Shown piece by piece: positions 23,909-32,401 of a stretch of 64,000 nt of DNA (positions are counted from its first letter, which is position 1; the number at the start of each line of letters is the position of its first letter). The DNA comes from Nocardioides pantholopis (GTDB lineage: Bacteria; Actinomycetota; Actinomycetes; Propionibacteriales; Nocardioidaceae). The notes below the pieces were generated by a model, which was not told the DNA's origin, did no database searches, and was given only the letters and a program-made list of their open reading frames with translations. The position numbers were made by a program, and so were the translations under genes. The stretch lies in the NCBI RefSeq assembly GCF_003710085.1, contig NZ_CP033324.1:3473501-3537500 (forward strand), read 5' to 3'.

Positions 23909-25302
23909 CAGGCGATGCTCCATCTGGGTCCGTCGGGGGTGTCGGTGACGTCGAGGCCGGCGGCCTTGATCCGGTCGCGGATCTCGTCGGCGGTCGCGAA
24001 GTCCTTGGCCGCGCGGGCGGCGGCCCGCTGCTCGAGCAGGCCGGCCACCAGCACGTCGACCGCGGCGCTGAGCTGCTCGTCGCTGCTGGCCGGGGCGCCC
24101 CAGGCCGGGTCCTGCGGGTGCAGGCCGAGCACGTCGAGCATGGCGAGCACCGAGCCGGCGAGCGCGTCCTGCTCCGGGCCGGGCCCGAGTCGGTTGCCCT
24201 CGCGGACCGCGTCGTGGATCACCGCGACCGCTGCGGGGGTGCCGAGGTCGTCGTCCATGGCCGCCGCGAACGCCGCCGGCAGCTCGGCCGACGACGCGGG
24301 CGTGGCCCGCTCCAGGAAGCTCTCGATGCGGCGCAGGCCGACCGCCGCCTCCTCCAGCGCCTCGAAGCTGAACTCCACGTGGCTGCGGTAGTGCGCCGAG
24401 ACGAGGTAGTAGCGCAGCTCGATGCCGCGGAAGCGCTGGAGCACCGACGGGATCGCCAGCGAGTTGCCCAGCGACTTGCTCATCTTCTCGCCGGCGGTGG
24501 TGATCCAGGCGTTGTGCATCCAGTACGTCGCGAAGTCGTGGCCGGCGGCGCGGGACTGCGCCAGCTCGTTCTCGTGGTGCGGGAAGCGCAGGTCCACGCC
24601 GCCGCCGTGGATGTCGAACGCGGTCCCGAGGTACTTGCCGGCCATCGCCGAGCACTCGATGTGCCAGCCCGGCCGGCCGCGGCCCCAGGGGCTCGGCCAG
24701 GACGCGGTCGCCGGCTCGGTGTCCTTGTGGCCCTTCCACAGCGCGAAGTCGCGCGGGTCGCGCTTGCGGGCCACGAGCTCGGGGTCGACGTCCTCGGCGG
24801 CCTCCATCTCGTCGATGCCCTGGCGGGTCAGCGCGCCGTACTCGGGGAAGGAGCGGACGTCGAAGTACACGTCGCCGGAGCCGTCGGCCGCGGCGTAGGC
24901 GTGGCCGCGCTCGACCAGCTCGCCGATCAGCTCGATCATCTCCGGGACGTGACCGGTCGCGAGCGGCTCGTAGGTGGGCGGAGCGACGTTGAGCGCGGCG
25001 TACGCGCGGTCCAGCTCGCGCTTCATCCGGGCGGCCAGCTCGTACCAGTGCAGGCCCTGCTCGGCGGACTTGGCGAGGATCTTGTCGTCGATGTCGGTGA
25101 CGTTGCGGATGAACGTGACAGCGAAGCCGCGGTGGCGCAGCCAGCGCTGCAGGACGTCGAAGTTGACCCCCGAGCGGACGTGTCCGACGTGCGGCTCGGA
25201 CTGCACGGTCAGGCCGCACAGGTACAGGCCGACCGCCCCGTCGCGCAGGGGCACGAAGTCACGGACCGAGCGGGTCGCGGTGTCGTAGAGCCGGAATGTC
25301 AC
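23908..25302 (-). CDS. cysS: Cysteine--tRNA ligase
   Basis: A class I aminoacyl-tRNA synthetase of 464 residues. The zinc site begins with [17 protein letters not shown] (HVGH is the HIGH variant) and includes WHIECSAM and HHENELAQ. The adenylate loop is KMSKSLGN. The C-terminal anticodon-binding DALR-type helices end ...[14 protein letters not shown] 25302 is chosen because the -10 box TAGAAT lies 6 bases upstream. It heads the cysS-rlmB-phosphoesterase operon. In relatives it lies directly beside ispDF and carD; here those genes are 3-6 kb away. Confidence 0.96.
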   Translation of the reverse strand: MTFRLYDTATRSVRDFVPLRDGAVGLYLCGLTVQSEPHVGHVRSGVNFDVLQRWLRHRGFAVTFIRNVTDIDDKILAKSAEQGLHWYELAARMKRELDRAYAALNVAPPTYEPLATGHVPEMIELIGELVERGHAYAAADGSGDVYFDVRSFPEYGALTRQGIDEMEAAEDVDPELVARKRDPRDFALWKGHKDTEPATASWPSPWGRGRPGWHIECSAMAGKYLGTAFDIHGGGVDLRFPHHENELAQSRAAGHDFATYWMHNAWITTAGEKMSKSLGNSLAIPSVLQRFRGIELRYYLVSAHYRSHVEFSFEALEEAAVGLRRIESFLERATPASSAELPAAFAAAMDDDLGTPAAVAVIHDAVREGNRLGPGPEQDALAGSVLAMLDVLGLHPQDPAWGAPASSDEQLSAAVDVLVAGLLEQRAAARAAKDFATADEIRDRIKAAGLDVTDTPDGPRWSIA

Positions 25303-25308
25303 CCCGCC

Positions 25309-25314
25309 ATTCTA
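25309..25314 (-). promoter_or_regulatory. -10 box TAGAAT, leaderless promoter of cysS
   Basis: On the minus strand TAGAAT, GGCGGG, GTG 25302: a 6-base gap. Confidence 0.65.
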
Positions 25315-25406
25315 GGGAGCGGCGACACCTGCGCCCGCATCCGCGGGCTCGGGGCGGCCGAAGCACCCGGCCGTGTGACAGGCGGGACAGGAGTGGCGAC
25401 CTGTCG

Positions 25407-25412
25407 TACCGT
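25407..25412 (+). promoter_or_regulatory. -10 box TACCGT of the C39-family peptidase gene
   Basis: TACCGT, 6 bases (GGTCGG), GTG 25419. This places the start downstream of the longer open frame that begins at 25296. Confidence 0.6.
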
Positions 25413-25418
25413 GGTCGG

Positions 25419-26750
25419 GTGCTTCCCCCCACCGCCGCCCGCCGCCGTCCCCCGCACCGTTCCCAGCACCGTTCCCAAGGCCGTCCCCGTCCGGCATCGC
25501 TCGCCGCCGGCCTCGGCCTCGCCCTGGCCACGAGCGTGCTCGCCGCCCTTCCGGCCGCGGCCGCTCCCGCGGCTCCGGCCGCCGCGGCCCGCGCCGGCGA
25601 GAGCCGGGTCGACCTGGCCCGCTGGGACAGCACCCGGCAGCTGGCCACCGGCGCGGTGCGCGGAGCCAAGGTCAAGCGCGGCAAGGTCGCCTTCGCCGCC
25701 CGGGGCGGAGCCCGCCGCCTGGGCGGTACGACGTACGACGTCGCGAGCTGGACCTCCCGGTGGACCGCGCCGGGGCTCGACTTCACCCAGCTGATCGCCT
25801 CCTGGGAGGCCCGCACGCCCGGGAACTCCCTGGTCGAGATCAAGGTCCGGGGTCGTGACGCGGCCGGCAAGCGCTCCAGCTGGGACGTGCTGGGCCGCTG
25901 GGCCGAGAACGACCAGCACGTGCGCAGCACCAGCCTCGGCGCCCAGGCCGACGACCTGGCGCGGGTGGACGTGGACACCTGGAGCGCCGCGGCGCCGGCC
26001 GGCCTGCGCAGCTACCAGGTCCGGGTCGCGCTGCTGCGCCAGACCCGCACCCGGGCGGTCCCGAGCGTGGACGCGGTGCACGTGATGACCTCCCGGGTCC
26101 CGAAGGGCGGCACCGTCGCCACGTCCGCCCCCGGCGTGGCCCGCGGCACCGTGCTCGACGTGCCGCGCTTCTCCCAGATGACCCACGCCGGGCACTACCC
26201 GCGCTGGGGCGGCGGCGGGCAGGCCTGGTGCTCGCCCACCTCGACCTCGATGGTGCTCGGTCACTACGGCGCGCTGCCGCGCCGCAAGGCCTACTCCTGG
26301 GTGCCCGCCGGCCACCCGGACCCGGTCGTCGACCACGCCGCGCGGCGCACCTACGACCACCGCTACCGCGGCACGGGCAACTGGGCCTTCAACACGGCGT
26401 ACGCCGCCCCGCGGGCCGGCAACGCGTTCGTGACCCGCCTGACGTCGCTGCGCGAGGCCGAGCAGCTCATCGCCGCCGGGATCCCCGTGGTCGCCTCGGT
26501 CTCCTTCCGCGCGGGCCAGCTCACCGGCGCCCCGATCTCCTCGACCGCCGGCCACCTGCTGGTGATCGTCGGCTTCACCGCCGACGGCGACGTGGTCGTG
26601 AACGACCCGGCCGCGCGGACCCGCGCCGGCGTCCGCCGCACCTACGACCGCGGCCAGTTCGAGAACGTCTGGCTGCCCACCTCCGGCGGCCTGGCCTACG
26701 TCATCCACGACGCCGAGCACCCGCTGCCGCCGAGCTCCGGCAGCTGGTGA
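25419..26750 (+). CDS. Secreted C39-family (papain-like) peptidase
   Basis: A 443-residue exported protein. The signal peptide has a basic start (ARRRPPHRSQHRS), a hydrophobic core (SLAAGLGLALATSVLAALPA) and an Ala-rich cleavage region. After a ~200-residue beta-rich N-terminal part comes a Peptidase_C39_2 domain. The catalytic Cys is about residue 271 in QAWCSPTSTSMVL, the His about residue 379 in STAGHLLVIVGF, and Asp in VVVNDPA. The family is known for secreted housekeeping or bacteriocin-processing proteases; no substrate can be assigned. The last codons SSGSW-stop are tandemly duplicated. Confidence 0.85.
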   Translation: MLPPTAARRRPPHRSQHRSQGRPRPASLAAGLGLALATSVLAALPAAAAPAAPAAAARAGESRVDLARWDSTRQLATGAVRGAKVKRGKVAFAARGGARRLGGTTYDVASWTSRWTAPGLDFTQLIASWEARTPGNSLVEIKVRGRDAAGKRSSWDVLGRWAENDQHVRSTSLGAQADDLARVDVDTWSAAAPAGLRSYQVRVALLRQTRTRAVPSVDAVHVMTSRVPKGGTVATSAPGVARGTVLDVPRFSQMTHAGHYPRWGGGGQAWCSPTSTSMVLGHYGALPRRKAYSWVPAGHPDPVVDHAARRTYDHRYRGTGNWAFNTAYAAPRAGNAFVTRLTSLREAEQLIAAGIPVVASVSFRAGQLTGAPISSTAGHLLVIVGFTADGDVVVNDPAARTRAGVRRTYDRGQFENVWLPTSGGLAYVIHDAEHPLPPSSGSW

Positions 26751-26765
26751 GCTCCGGCAGCTGGT
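26732..26765 (+). repeat. Tandem 17-bp duplication across the C39 peptidase stop codon
   Basis: GAGCTCCGGCAGCTGGT twice head to tail (26732-26748, 26749-26765). The stop TGA falls at the junction (26748-26750), so the second copy repeats the codons for SSGSW without being read. Confidence 0.88.
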
Positions 26766-26777
26766 GAACCGGGAGGC

Positions 26778-28319
26778 TCAGGCCTCGCCGACCGAGACCT
26801 CGACCTGGTGCCACCCGGTGGCGCCCTCGGGGATCGGCTGCGCCTCGACGCCGGTCTGCACCAGCCCGGCCCGGTCGGTGGCGCGGACCCGCAGCACGTG
26901 GTCGCCGGCCTCGAGGGGCACGGTCAGCGCCCACTGCACCCAGGTGTCGACGTTGGGCGTCGCGGCGAGCTCGGCCTGCTGCCAGGGCCCGCCGTCGACG
27001 GCGACCTCCACCCGCTCGATGCCGGTGTGCTGCGCCCACGCCATCCCGGCGACCCGCACGTCGCCGGCGACCAGGTCGTCGTCGGAGCCCGGGACGTCGA
27101 TGCGGGAGGCGATCTTCACCGGCCCCTGCTCGGACCAGCCGCGCTGGGTCCAGAACGCCTCGACGTCCTCGAACCGGGTGACCTCGAGGTCGACGACCCA
27201 CTTGGTCGCCGAGACGTAGCCGTACAGGCCCGGGACGATCGTGCGCACGGGGAACCCGTGGTCGATCGGCAGCGGCTTGCCGTTCATGGCCACCGCCAGC
27301 ATCGCGTTGCGCTCGTCGGTCAGCGCCGCGAGCGGGGTGGCGCAGGTCCAGCCGTCCTCGGAGGTCTGCAGCACGGCGTCGGCCCCGGCCCGCACGCCGG
27401 CCTCGGCCAGCAGGTCGGCGAGGCGGACGCCGCTCCACCAGGCGTTGCCGACCAGCGAGCCGCCGACCTCGTTGGACACGCAGTTCAGCGTGATCCAGGA
27501 CTCGGTGATCTGCCGGGAGATCAGGTCGCGGTAGTCCAGCTCGATCACCCGGTCGACCAGCCCGTGGATCCGCAGCCGCCAGTCGACCGGCTCGATGGTC
27601 GGCACCACGATCGCGGTGTGGATCAGGTAGAAGTCCTCCACCGGCGTCACCCACGGCGTCACGCCCTCGACGCCGACCCGCACCGCCGGTGACGGGTCCG
27701 GCTTGGTGACCCCCACGATCTTCAGCAGCCGACGGGTCTGCTCGACGTGGCGCCGGCCGCGACCGACCGCCCGCCCGACGATCCCGAGCCCGGCGGCGAC
27801 CCCCGCGACCAGCACCATCCGCACCAGGAAGCCCCGCCGGTCGGCGCCGGCCGCGGGGTCCTCCCCGGTCGCCGCCACGGCGGCCCGCTCGTGGCGGCGC
27901 AGCGGCTCGGTCAGCAGTGAGAGGCAGACCAGCCAGGTGGCGAACCCGACCGCCACCGGCACCAGGTCGACGGTCTGCGCCTCGCGCTGCACGAGCACTG
28001 CGTACGCCCCGACGGTCGTGAGCACGACGTAGACCAGCACCGGGGCCCACCAGCGCCGCCGCGCGAGCGCGCCGGTCCAGGCGAAGACCAGGCCGACCAG
28101 GACCACGATCAGGACCAGGAGCACCGCCTTGTCGGCGAACCCGAGCAGCTCGACCGCCCGCTCGGCCACCGGGCCCGGGGTCCAGCGGATCACCAGCTCG
28201 GCGACCGCCACGACCGGCGACTCGCGGATGGTCAGGGCCATCGCCGCCGCGTAGCTCGTGAGCAGGCCGGCCAGGCCGGCCACCAGGCCGGCGAGCCACC
28301 ACGATCGGGACGTCGTCAC
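26778..28319 (-). CDS. Membrane molybdopterin-dependent oxidoreductase (sulfite-oxidase family)
   Basis: A 513-residue protein. About five N-terminal membrane helices (from [20 protein letters not shown] to [18 protein letters not shown]) precede an oxidoreductase domain. The Moco-binding Cys lies in [18 protein letters not shown], the SUOX fold continues with [20 protein letters not shown], and a C-terminal Mo-co dimerisation (Ig-like) domain includes [21 protein letters not shown]. Such membrane-tethered enzymes probably act outside the membrane, with redox partners unknown. GTG 28319 is set by the -10 box GACAAT 7 bases before it. It diverges from ispF. Confidence 0.87.
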   Translation of the reverse strand: MTTSRSWWLAGLVAGLAGLLTSYAAAMALTIRESPVVAVAELVIRWTPGPVAERAVELLGFADKAVLLVLIVVLVGLVFAWTGALARRRWWAPVLVYVVLTTVGAYAVLVQREAQTVDLVPVAVGFATWLVCLSLLTEPLRRHERAAVAATGEDPAAGADRRGFLVRMVLVAGVAAGLGIVGRAVGRGRRHVEQTRRLLKIVGVTKPDPSPAVRVGVEGVTPWVTPVEDFYLIHTAIVVPTIEPVDWRLRIHGLVDRVIELDYRDLISRQITESWITLNCVSNEVGGSLVGNAWWSGVRLADLLAEAGVRAGADAVLQTSEDGWTCATPLAALTDERNAMLAVAMNGKPLPIDHGFPVRTIVPGLYGYVSATKWVVDLEVTRFEDVEAFWTQRGWSEQGPVKIASRIDVPGSDDDLVAGDVRVAGMAWAQHTGIERVEVAVDGGPWQQAELAATPNVDTWVQWALTVPLEAGDHVLRVRATDRAGLVQTGVEAQPIPEGATGWHQVEVSVGEA

Positions 28320-28326
28320 GGGCCCG

Positions 28327-28346
28327 ATTGTCTCGCACGGCAGAAT
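28327..28346. promoter_or_regulatory. Divergent -10 boxes of the molybdopterin oxidoreductase gene and ispF
   Basis: Minus strand: GACAAT (28332-28327), 7 bases, GTG 28319. Plus strand: CAGAAT (28341-28346), 7 bases, GTG 28354. Only 34 bases separate the two start codons, so the promoters overlap. Confidence 0.5.
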
Positions 28347-28353
28347 CGGACCC

Positions 28354-28866
28354 GTGCCGACCGCCCCGCAGCCGCCCCTGGACCCCTTCGCCCGGTTGCG
28401 CACCGGGATCGGCACCGACGTGCACCGGCTCGTCGACGGCGTGCCGATGCACCTGGCCGGGCTGGCCTGGCCCGACGAGCCACAGGGCCTCGAGGGCCAT
28501 TCCGACGCGGACGTCGCCGCCCACGCGGCGTGCGACGCGCTGCTCTCCGCGGCCGGCCTGGGCGACCTCGGCAGCAACTTCGGCACCGCCGACCCGGCGT
28601 GGGCGGGCGCGGCCGGCGCGGCGCTGCTGGCCGAGACCGCGCGGCGGGTCCGGCAGGCCGGCTTCACCGTCGGCCACGTCGCCGTGCAGGTGATCGGCAA
28701 CCGGCCGCGCCTGGGCCCGCGGCGGGCCGAGGCGGAGGCGGCCCTGTCGGCCGCCGTCGGGGCGCCGGTGACCGTGTCGGCGACCACGACCGACGGGCTC
28801 GGCCTCACCGGTCGCGGCGAGGGCGTCGCGGCGATGGCGACCGCCCTGGTGCTCGCCCCCGCCTGA
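28354..28866 (+). CDS. ispF: 2-C-methyl-D-erythritol 2,4-cyclodiphosphate synthase
   Basis: The fifth enzyme of the MEP isoprenoid pathway, 170 residues, acting as a trimer with Zn. Motifs are [12 protein letters not shown] (metal Asp and His), [19 protein letters not shown] (metal His), [15 protein letters not shown] and the C-terminal [22 protein letters not shown] 28354 is chosen because it lies 7 bases after the -10 box CAGAAT. In most actinobacteria ispF directly follows ispD; here a Rieske-type gene on the other strand lies between them and ispF comes first. Confidence 0.95.
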   Translation: MPTAPQPPLDPFARLRTGIGTDVHRLVDGVPMHLAGLAWPDEPQGLEGHSDADVAAHAACDALLSAAGLGDLGSNFGTADPAWAGAAGAALLAETARRVRQAGFTVGHVAVQVIGNRPRLGPRRAEAEAALSAAVGAPVTVSATTTDGLGLTGRGEGVAAMATALVLAPA

Positions 28867-28886
28867 TCCGGAGGGCGGCGGCGCCC

Positions 28887-29300
28887 TCAGGCCACGTCGT
28901 CCTTGCGCTGGCCGATCAGCACGACCCCCTCGACCACCCGGACCCCGTAGGCGGGCACGGAGACGTGGCTGTCCTCCAGGCAGCGGCCGGTGCGCAGGTC
29001 GAAGGCCTGCCGGTGGGCGGGGGACGCCACGAACGGCACCTCGCCGCGCCGCCCGACGATGCCCCGCGCCAGCACCGAGTGCCGCGCGAGCGGGTCGTGG
29101 TTGCCCAGGGCGTAGATCGCACCGTCGGCGGTGCGGAAGATCGCGACGGCCTGGCCGTGCACCAGCGCCGTCGCCCCGCGATCGACCTCCAGGTCGGCGA
29201 CCGGGCAGACCGGCTGCCACTCCTCACCGCTCGACGAACCCGGGCTCACCGCGCCACGACCGAGATGGGCTGCGACATGTGGCCTCCTCCGCCGCTGCAT
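28887..29300 (-). CDS. NirD-like Rieske [2Fe-2S] protein (nitrite reductase small subunit family)
   Basis: The domain runs WQPVCPVADLEVDRGATALV, AIFRTADGAIYALGNHDPLA, GIVGRRGEVPFVASPAHRQAFDLRTGRCLED: the NirD fold. The Rieske-type Cys ligands are missing (NHDP and SPAHR replace CxH and CxxH), as in NirD proteins that do not bind a cluster. No nirB is seen nearby. The start is uncertain. ATG 29300 (137 residues) has the -10 box TACGGT 7 bases upstream. GTG 29249 (120 residues) fits NirD length and overlaps, as GTGA, a 10-codon frame (29278-29246) with GGAGGAGG before it. Confidence 0.75.
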   Translation of the reverse strand: MQRRRRPHVAAHLGRGAVSPGSSSGEEWQPVCPVADLEVDRGATALVHGQAVAIFRTADGAIYALGNHDPLARHSVLARGIVGRRGEVPFVASPAHRQAFDLRTGRCLEDSHVSVPAYGVRVVEGVVLIGQRKDDVA

Positions 29301-29307
29301 GGCCCCG

Positions 29308-29313
29308 ACCGTA
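29308..29313 (-). promoter_or_regulatory. -10 box TACGGT of the NirD-like gene
   Basis: On the minus strand TACGGT is 7 bases before ATG 29300. Confidence 0.5.
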
Positions 29314-29390
29314 GGTCCGGCGCGCTCGCCGCGATGTTCCCGGCATGTAACGGTCAGGAAAACCCTCGCCCGGGCCCCGGCGGGGGCCGG

Positions 29391-29396
29391 TAGCCT
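29391..29396 (+). promoter_or_regulatory. -10 box TAGCCT, leaderless promoter of ispD
   Basis: TAGCCT, CGCCGG, GTG 29403: a 6-base gap. Confidence 0.6.
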
Positions 29397-29402
29397 CGCC
29401 GG

Positions 29403-30140
29403 GTGCCCGACCCCTCCCCTGCCGCCCCCTCCTCCGCCATCGTGATCCTCGGCGCGGGCTCCGGGAGCCGGGTCGGCGCCGAGCTCAACAAGGTCCTGCT
29501 GCCGCTCGGCGACCGCCCGGTGCTGGCCTGGTCGGTCACCACCGCGCTCGCGGTCCCCGGGGTGCGCCGGGTCGTCGTCGTGGTCCGCCCCGGCGAGGCC
29601 GAGGCCGTCTCCGCCGCGCTCGCCGGCCACCTGGGCGACGCCGAGGTGCTGCTGGTCGAGGGCGGCGGGTCGCGGCACGCCTCGGAGTGGAACGCCGTGC
29701 GCGCACTGGCGCCGGAGATCGAGGCCGGAGAGGTGGACGTGGTCGCCGTGCACGACGGGGCGCGCCCGCTGGCCGACCCCGCGCTGTTCGCCGCGGTCCT
29801 GGCGGCGGCCGTCGAGCACGGCGGCGCGCTCCCGGTCGTGCGGCTGCCCGGGCTGGTGACCACGGACCTGGCACCGGCGCCGGGTGACCTGGCCGGCGTC
29901 CAGACGCCGCAGGCCTTCACGGCGCGGTGGCTGCTCGCGGCGTACACCGCGGCCGCGGCGGAGGGCTTCGAGGCGACCGACACCGCCGGCTGCCTGGCCC
30001 GCTACACCGACGTGCGGATCGCCGCCGTCCCGAGCAGCGCCCGCAACCTCAAGGTCACCTTCGCCGAGGACCTCCCGGTGGCCACCGCACTCCTGGGCCC
30101 CGCGCTCCTCGGACCCGCGCCGGAGTCAGCCGCCCGGTGA
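29403..30140 (+). CDS. ispD: 2-C-methyl-D-erythritol 4-phosphate cytidylyltransferase
   Basis: The third enzyme of the MEP pathway, 245 residues. The CTP-binding loop is [44 protein letters not shown] carries the HDxxRP motif. [16 protein letters not shown] and the product loop [16 protein letters not shown] follow, with [15 protein letters not shown] at the end. All catalytic elements are intact, in contrast to the shorter IspD-like protein encoded convergently just downstream, with which it overlaps by 15 bases. GTG 29403 is supported by its -10 box. Confidence 0.95.
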   Translation: MPDPSPAAPSSAIVILGAGSGSRVGAELNKVLLPLGDRPVLAWSVTTALAVPGVRRVVVVVRPGEAEAVSAALAGHLGDAEVLLVEGGGSRHASEWNAVRALAPEIEAGEVDVVAVHDGARPLADPALFAAVLAAAVEHGGALPVVRLPGLVTTDLAPAPGDLAGVQTPQAFTARWLLAAYTAAAAEGFEATDTAGCLARYTDVRIAAVPSSARNLKVTFAEDLPVATALLGPALLGPAPESAAR

Positions 30141-30698
30141 GGTGAGGGCCTCGAGGACGGCGAGGTCGTCGAGGTCGGCCACCCGGCGGGCCGAGGCCGG
30201 GGCCTCGACGGAGGCGACGGGGAACCGCGTCGCCAGCTCGCCGACCACCGCGACCAGGTCGGTGCCGGGCCACCCGGGCAGCGCGGCCACCACGGAGGCG
30301 GGCAGCACGACCGGGGAGGCCAGCGCCAGCAGCCCGGCCCGGTCCACGGTGGCGCCGACCTGCTCGCCCTCGACGTGCTTGACGGTGTCGGTCACCGGAC
30401 GGACGCCGACCACCACGGTGTCCCCGGCGACCGCCCGCGCCACGCACTCGGCGAGGTACCCGGGCGGCGTCATCGGGCAGAGCGCGTCGTGGAGGACGAG
30501 TGGCTCCTCGGCCTCCTGCACCACCGACCAGGGCGTACCGAGGTCGAGCGGCAGCACCCCCGCCTCGCCGAGCGCCCAGGCGGCGCACGCGACCAGCGCC
30601 TCGCCGTGGACCAGTGCGTACGGCAGCGAGCCGCGGTCCGCGTCCAGGACGACGCCGAGGGCGGGCGGCGCCTCGGCCGGCTCAGGCAACTCGGTCAT
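30126..30698 (-). CDS. Degenerate IspD-like nucleotidyltransferase (probable pseudoenzyme)
   Basis: A 190-residue protein that aligns by eye with IspD over its whole length but lacks the CTP-binding loop. [20 protein letters not shown] replaces the AAGxGxRxG...PK signature. It keeps LHDALCPM (HDxxRP-like, H70), [16 protein letters not shown] (the DTxK segment), a [17 protein letters not shown] stretch (the TPQxF region, altered) and [16 protein letters not shown] at the end. GGAGAAG precedes ATG 30698. Its 3' end overlaps ispD by 15 bases in the opposite direction. A regulatory or partner role to IspD is possible but unproven. Confidence 0.6.
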   Translation of the reverse strand: MTELPEPAEAPPALGVVLDADRGSLPYALVHGEALVACAAWALGEAGVLPLDLGTPWSVVQEAEEPLVLHDALCPMTPPGYLAECVARAVAGDTVVVGVRPVTDTVKHVEGEQVGATVDRAGLLALASPVVLPASVVAALPGWPGTDLVAVVGELATRFPVASVEAPASARRVADLDDLAVLEALTSPGG

Positions 30699-30747
30699 GG
30701 AGCTTCTCCTCGCAGGCGGGCCGGACCAGGCAGGTCGGACTTAGCGG

Positions 30748-30784
30748 ATCGGACATGGGGTCAGACATGGGGATCAGACATGGA
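30748..30784 (-). repeat. Three tandem 12-13-bp repeats upstream of the IspD-like gene
   Basis: On the plus strand the units are ATCGGACATGGGG, TCAGACATGGGG and ATCAGACATGGA. They lie between the IspD-like gene start (30698) and the carD terminator, 50-86 bases upstream of ATG 30698, where activator sites could be. Confidence 0.6.
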
Positions 30785-30786
30785 AC

Positions 30787-30820
30787 GACCGCGGCCCCCG
30801 GTTGCCCGGGAGCCGCGGTC
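30787..30820 (-). terminator. Terminator of carD
   Basis: GACCGCGGC (30787-30795) pairs with GCCGCGGTC (30812-30820). An inner CCCGG/CCGGG extends the stem around a TTGC loop. It begins 13 bases after the carD stop codon. Confidence 0.75.
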
Positions 30821-30833
30821 GACAAGCTGTGGT

Positions 30834-31319
30834 TCAGGAGGCGAGGACCTCGTCGAGGATCGCCTCGGCCTTGTCCTCGTTGGTGCGCTCGGCCAGGGCG
30901 AGCTCCGAGACCAGGATCTGCCGGGCCTTGGCGAGCATCCGCTTCTCGCCGGCGGACAGCCCGCGGTCACGCTCGCGGCGCCACAGGTCGCGCACGACCT
31001 CGGCGACCTTCATGACGTCGCCGCTGTGCAGCTTCTCCAGGTTGGCCTTGTAGCGACGCGACCAGTTGGTCGGCTCCTCCACCTGCGCGGCACGCAGCAC
31101 GTCGAAGACGCGGTCGAGGCCTTCCTTGTCGACGACGTCGCGCACGCCGACGAGGTCGAGGTTGCAGGCCGGGACGCGCACGACCAGGTCCTGCTGGGCA
31201 ACGATCCGAAGGACGAGGTACTGCCGGTCCTCCCCCTTGATGGTCCGCATCTCGATGTCCTCGATGACTGCGGCCCCGTGGTTCGGGTAAACAACCGTTT
31301 CGCCTACGGTGAAAGTCAT
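30834..31319 (-). CDS. carD: RNA polymerase-binding transcription factor CarD
   Basis: A 161-residue global regulator that binds the RNA polymerase beta subunit and stabilises open complexes, notably at rRNA promoters. The N-terminal Tudor-like RNAP-interaction domain reads [21 protein letters not shown] and [28 protein letters not shown]. The C-terminal helical domain has [31 protein letters not shown], including the Trp that contacts the -10 region. AAGGGG lies about a dozen bases before ATG 31319. It is essential in mycobacteria. The ispD/ispF linkage typical of this gene is present but rearranged. Confidence 0.96.
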   Translation of the reverse strand: MTFTVGETVVYPNHGAAVIEDIEMRTIKGEDRQYLVLRIVAQQDLVVRVPACNLDLVGVRDVVDKEGLDRVFDVLRAAQVEEPTNWSRRYKANLEKLHSGDVMKVAEVVRDLWRRERDRGLSAGEKRMLAKARQILVSELALAERTNEDKAEAILDEVLAS

Positions 31320-31347
31320 GTGTCAGGTACCCCTTCCTAGGGGACCG

Positions 31348-31353
31348 AGTCTA
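31348..31353 (-). promoter_or_regulatory. -10 box TAGACT of carD
   Basis: On the minus strand TAGACT is 28 bases upstream of ATG 31319, leaving a leader that carries the AAGGGG ribosome site. No clear -35 box is seen. Confidence 0.45.
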
Positions 31354-31495
31354 GCACGGCCCCGGACCGGCCTCCGGAACGTTTCCGCAGGTCAGAGCCA
31401 CATTGGGGTATTGACAGCGATCCACCACCTGTGATGGCCGCCGGGACCGGAGCTCCCGCGAGACGACGAAAACCGCAGGTGAGCGCGGCAATCGC

Positions 31496-31523
31496 GACCA
31501 ACGCCCAGCCGTTGGTCGATACT
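31496..31523 (+). promoter_or_regulatory. Inverted repeat plus -10 box GATACT upstream of the UbiA-family gene
   Basis: GACCAACG, spacer CCCAGC, CGTTGGTC (31496-31517): a perfect 8-bp inverted repeat directly before GATACT (31518-31523), which is 7 bases from ATG 31531. The position is right for a repressor or activator site. Confidence 0.45.
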
Positions 31524-31530
31524 GCCGGGC

Positions 31531-32346
31531 ATGGCGAGAACCAGGCCGTGGCGGCCCCGCAGCACCGCTCCCGAGACCGGCCCGGAGCCCGATCCACAGC
31601 CCGATCCACAGCCCGGGCCGGCGTCCGGGCCACGGCGGCCCCTGCAGCACCGGGGCCCGCTCCCGCTGCTGCGCGCCGCCCACCCCCGCCAGGCGGTGCT
31701 CACGGCGGCCGGCCTCGCCCTGGCGGCGGCACTGAGCGACCGGCCGGCCCGCGAGGTCGGGCTCGTCTTCGCCACGGTCCTGGTCGGCCAGGCGGTGCTC
31801 GGCTGGCACAACGACCTGGTCGACCGGGAGCGGGACCGGCGCCACGACCTGCCCGGCAAGCCGGTCGCGCAGGGCGTCCTGGACCCGGGCAACACCTGGT
31901 TCGCCCTGCTCTGCGCGGTCCTGCTGCTGGTCCCGCTGGCGGTCTCGACCGGAGTCACGGCCGGCTGCTTCTACCTGCTCTCGGTGGCGGTGGGCATGCT
32001 CGGGAACGTCGTGCTGCGCACCGGCGCCCTGTCCTGGCTGCCGTGGGCGGTGTCCTTCGCCCTCTACCCCTGCTACCTCTCGTACGGCGGCTGGGGCGGC
32101 GCGGCCGTCGGGGACGCTCCCGAGCCGGTCGTCGTCGTGCTGTTCGCGCTGCTGGGCGTCGGGGTGCACGTGCTGCGGGCCCTGTGGGGCCTGGTCCCCG
32201 ACCACGAGGACGGCTGGACCTACCTCCCCCTCAAGGCCGGCCTGCGCCTCGGCACCTCCCGGCTGCTCCTCGTGACCGCCGTCTACCTGTGCCTGGTGCT
32301 GACCGGGCTGGCCCTCGCGGGCACCTGGGTGGGGCTGCGGGCCTGA
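31531..32346 (+). CDS. UbiA-family prenyltransferase
   Basis: A 271-residue membrane protein. After a Pro-rich soluble N-terminus (PETGPEPDPQPDPQPGP), about seven to eight membrane helices follow. The prenyl-diphosphate Mg site is GWHNDLVDRERDRRHDLPGKP (NDxxDxxxD). The second Asp motif is weakly matched by VPDHEDGWTYLPLKAGLRLG. UbiA members attach isoprenoid chains to aromatic or lipid acceptors such as menaquinone precursors; the acceptor here is unknown. It stands alone with its own promoter and palindrome. Confidence 0.8.
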   Translation: MARTRPWRPRSTAPETGPEPDPQPDPQPGPASGPRRPLQHRGPLPLLRAAHPRQAVLTAAGLALAAALSDRPAREVGLVFATVLVGQAVLGWHNDLVDRERDRRHDLPGKPVAQGVLDPGNTWFALLCAVLLLVPLAVSTGVTAGCFYLLSVAVGMLGNVVLRTGALSWLPWAVSFALYPCYLSYGGWGGAAVGDAPEPVVVVLFALLGVGVHVLRALWGLVPDHEDGWTYLPLKAGLRLGTSRLLLVTAVYLCLVLTGLALAGTWVGLRA

Positions 32347-32353
32347 GCGCCGC

Positions 32354-32359
32354 TAGGCT
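32354..32359 (+). promoter_or_regulatory. -10 box TAGGCT of the lipoprotein-gpmA unit
   Basis: TAGGCT starts 8 bases after the UbiA gene stop and implies a ~36-base leader before ATG 32402. Confidence 0.5.
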
Positions 32360-32401
32360 GGGCCCCACGTTTCGCGCCCGCTCGACCCGAAGGCAACCAG
32401 A

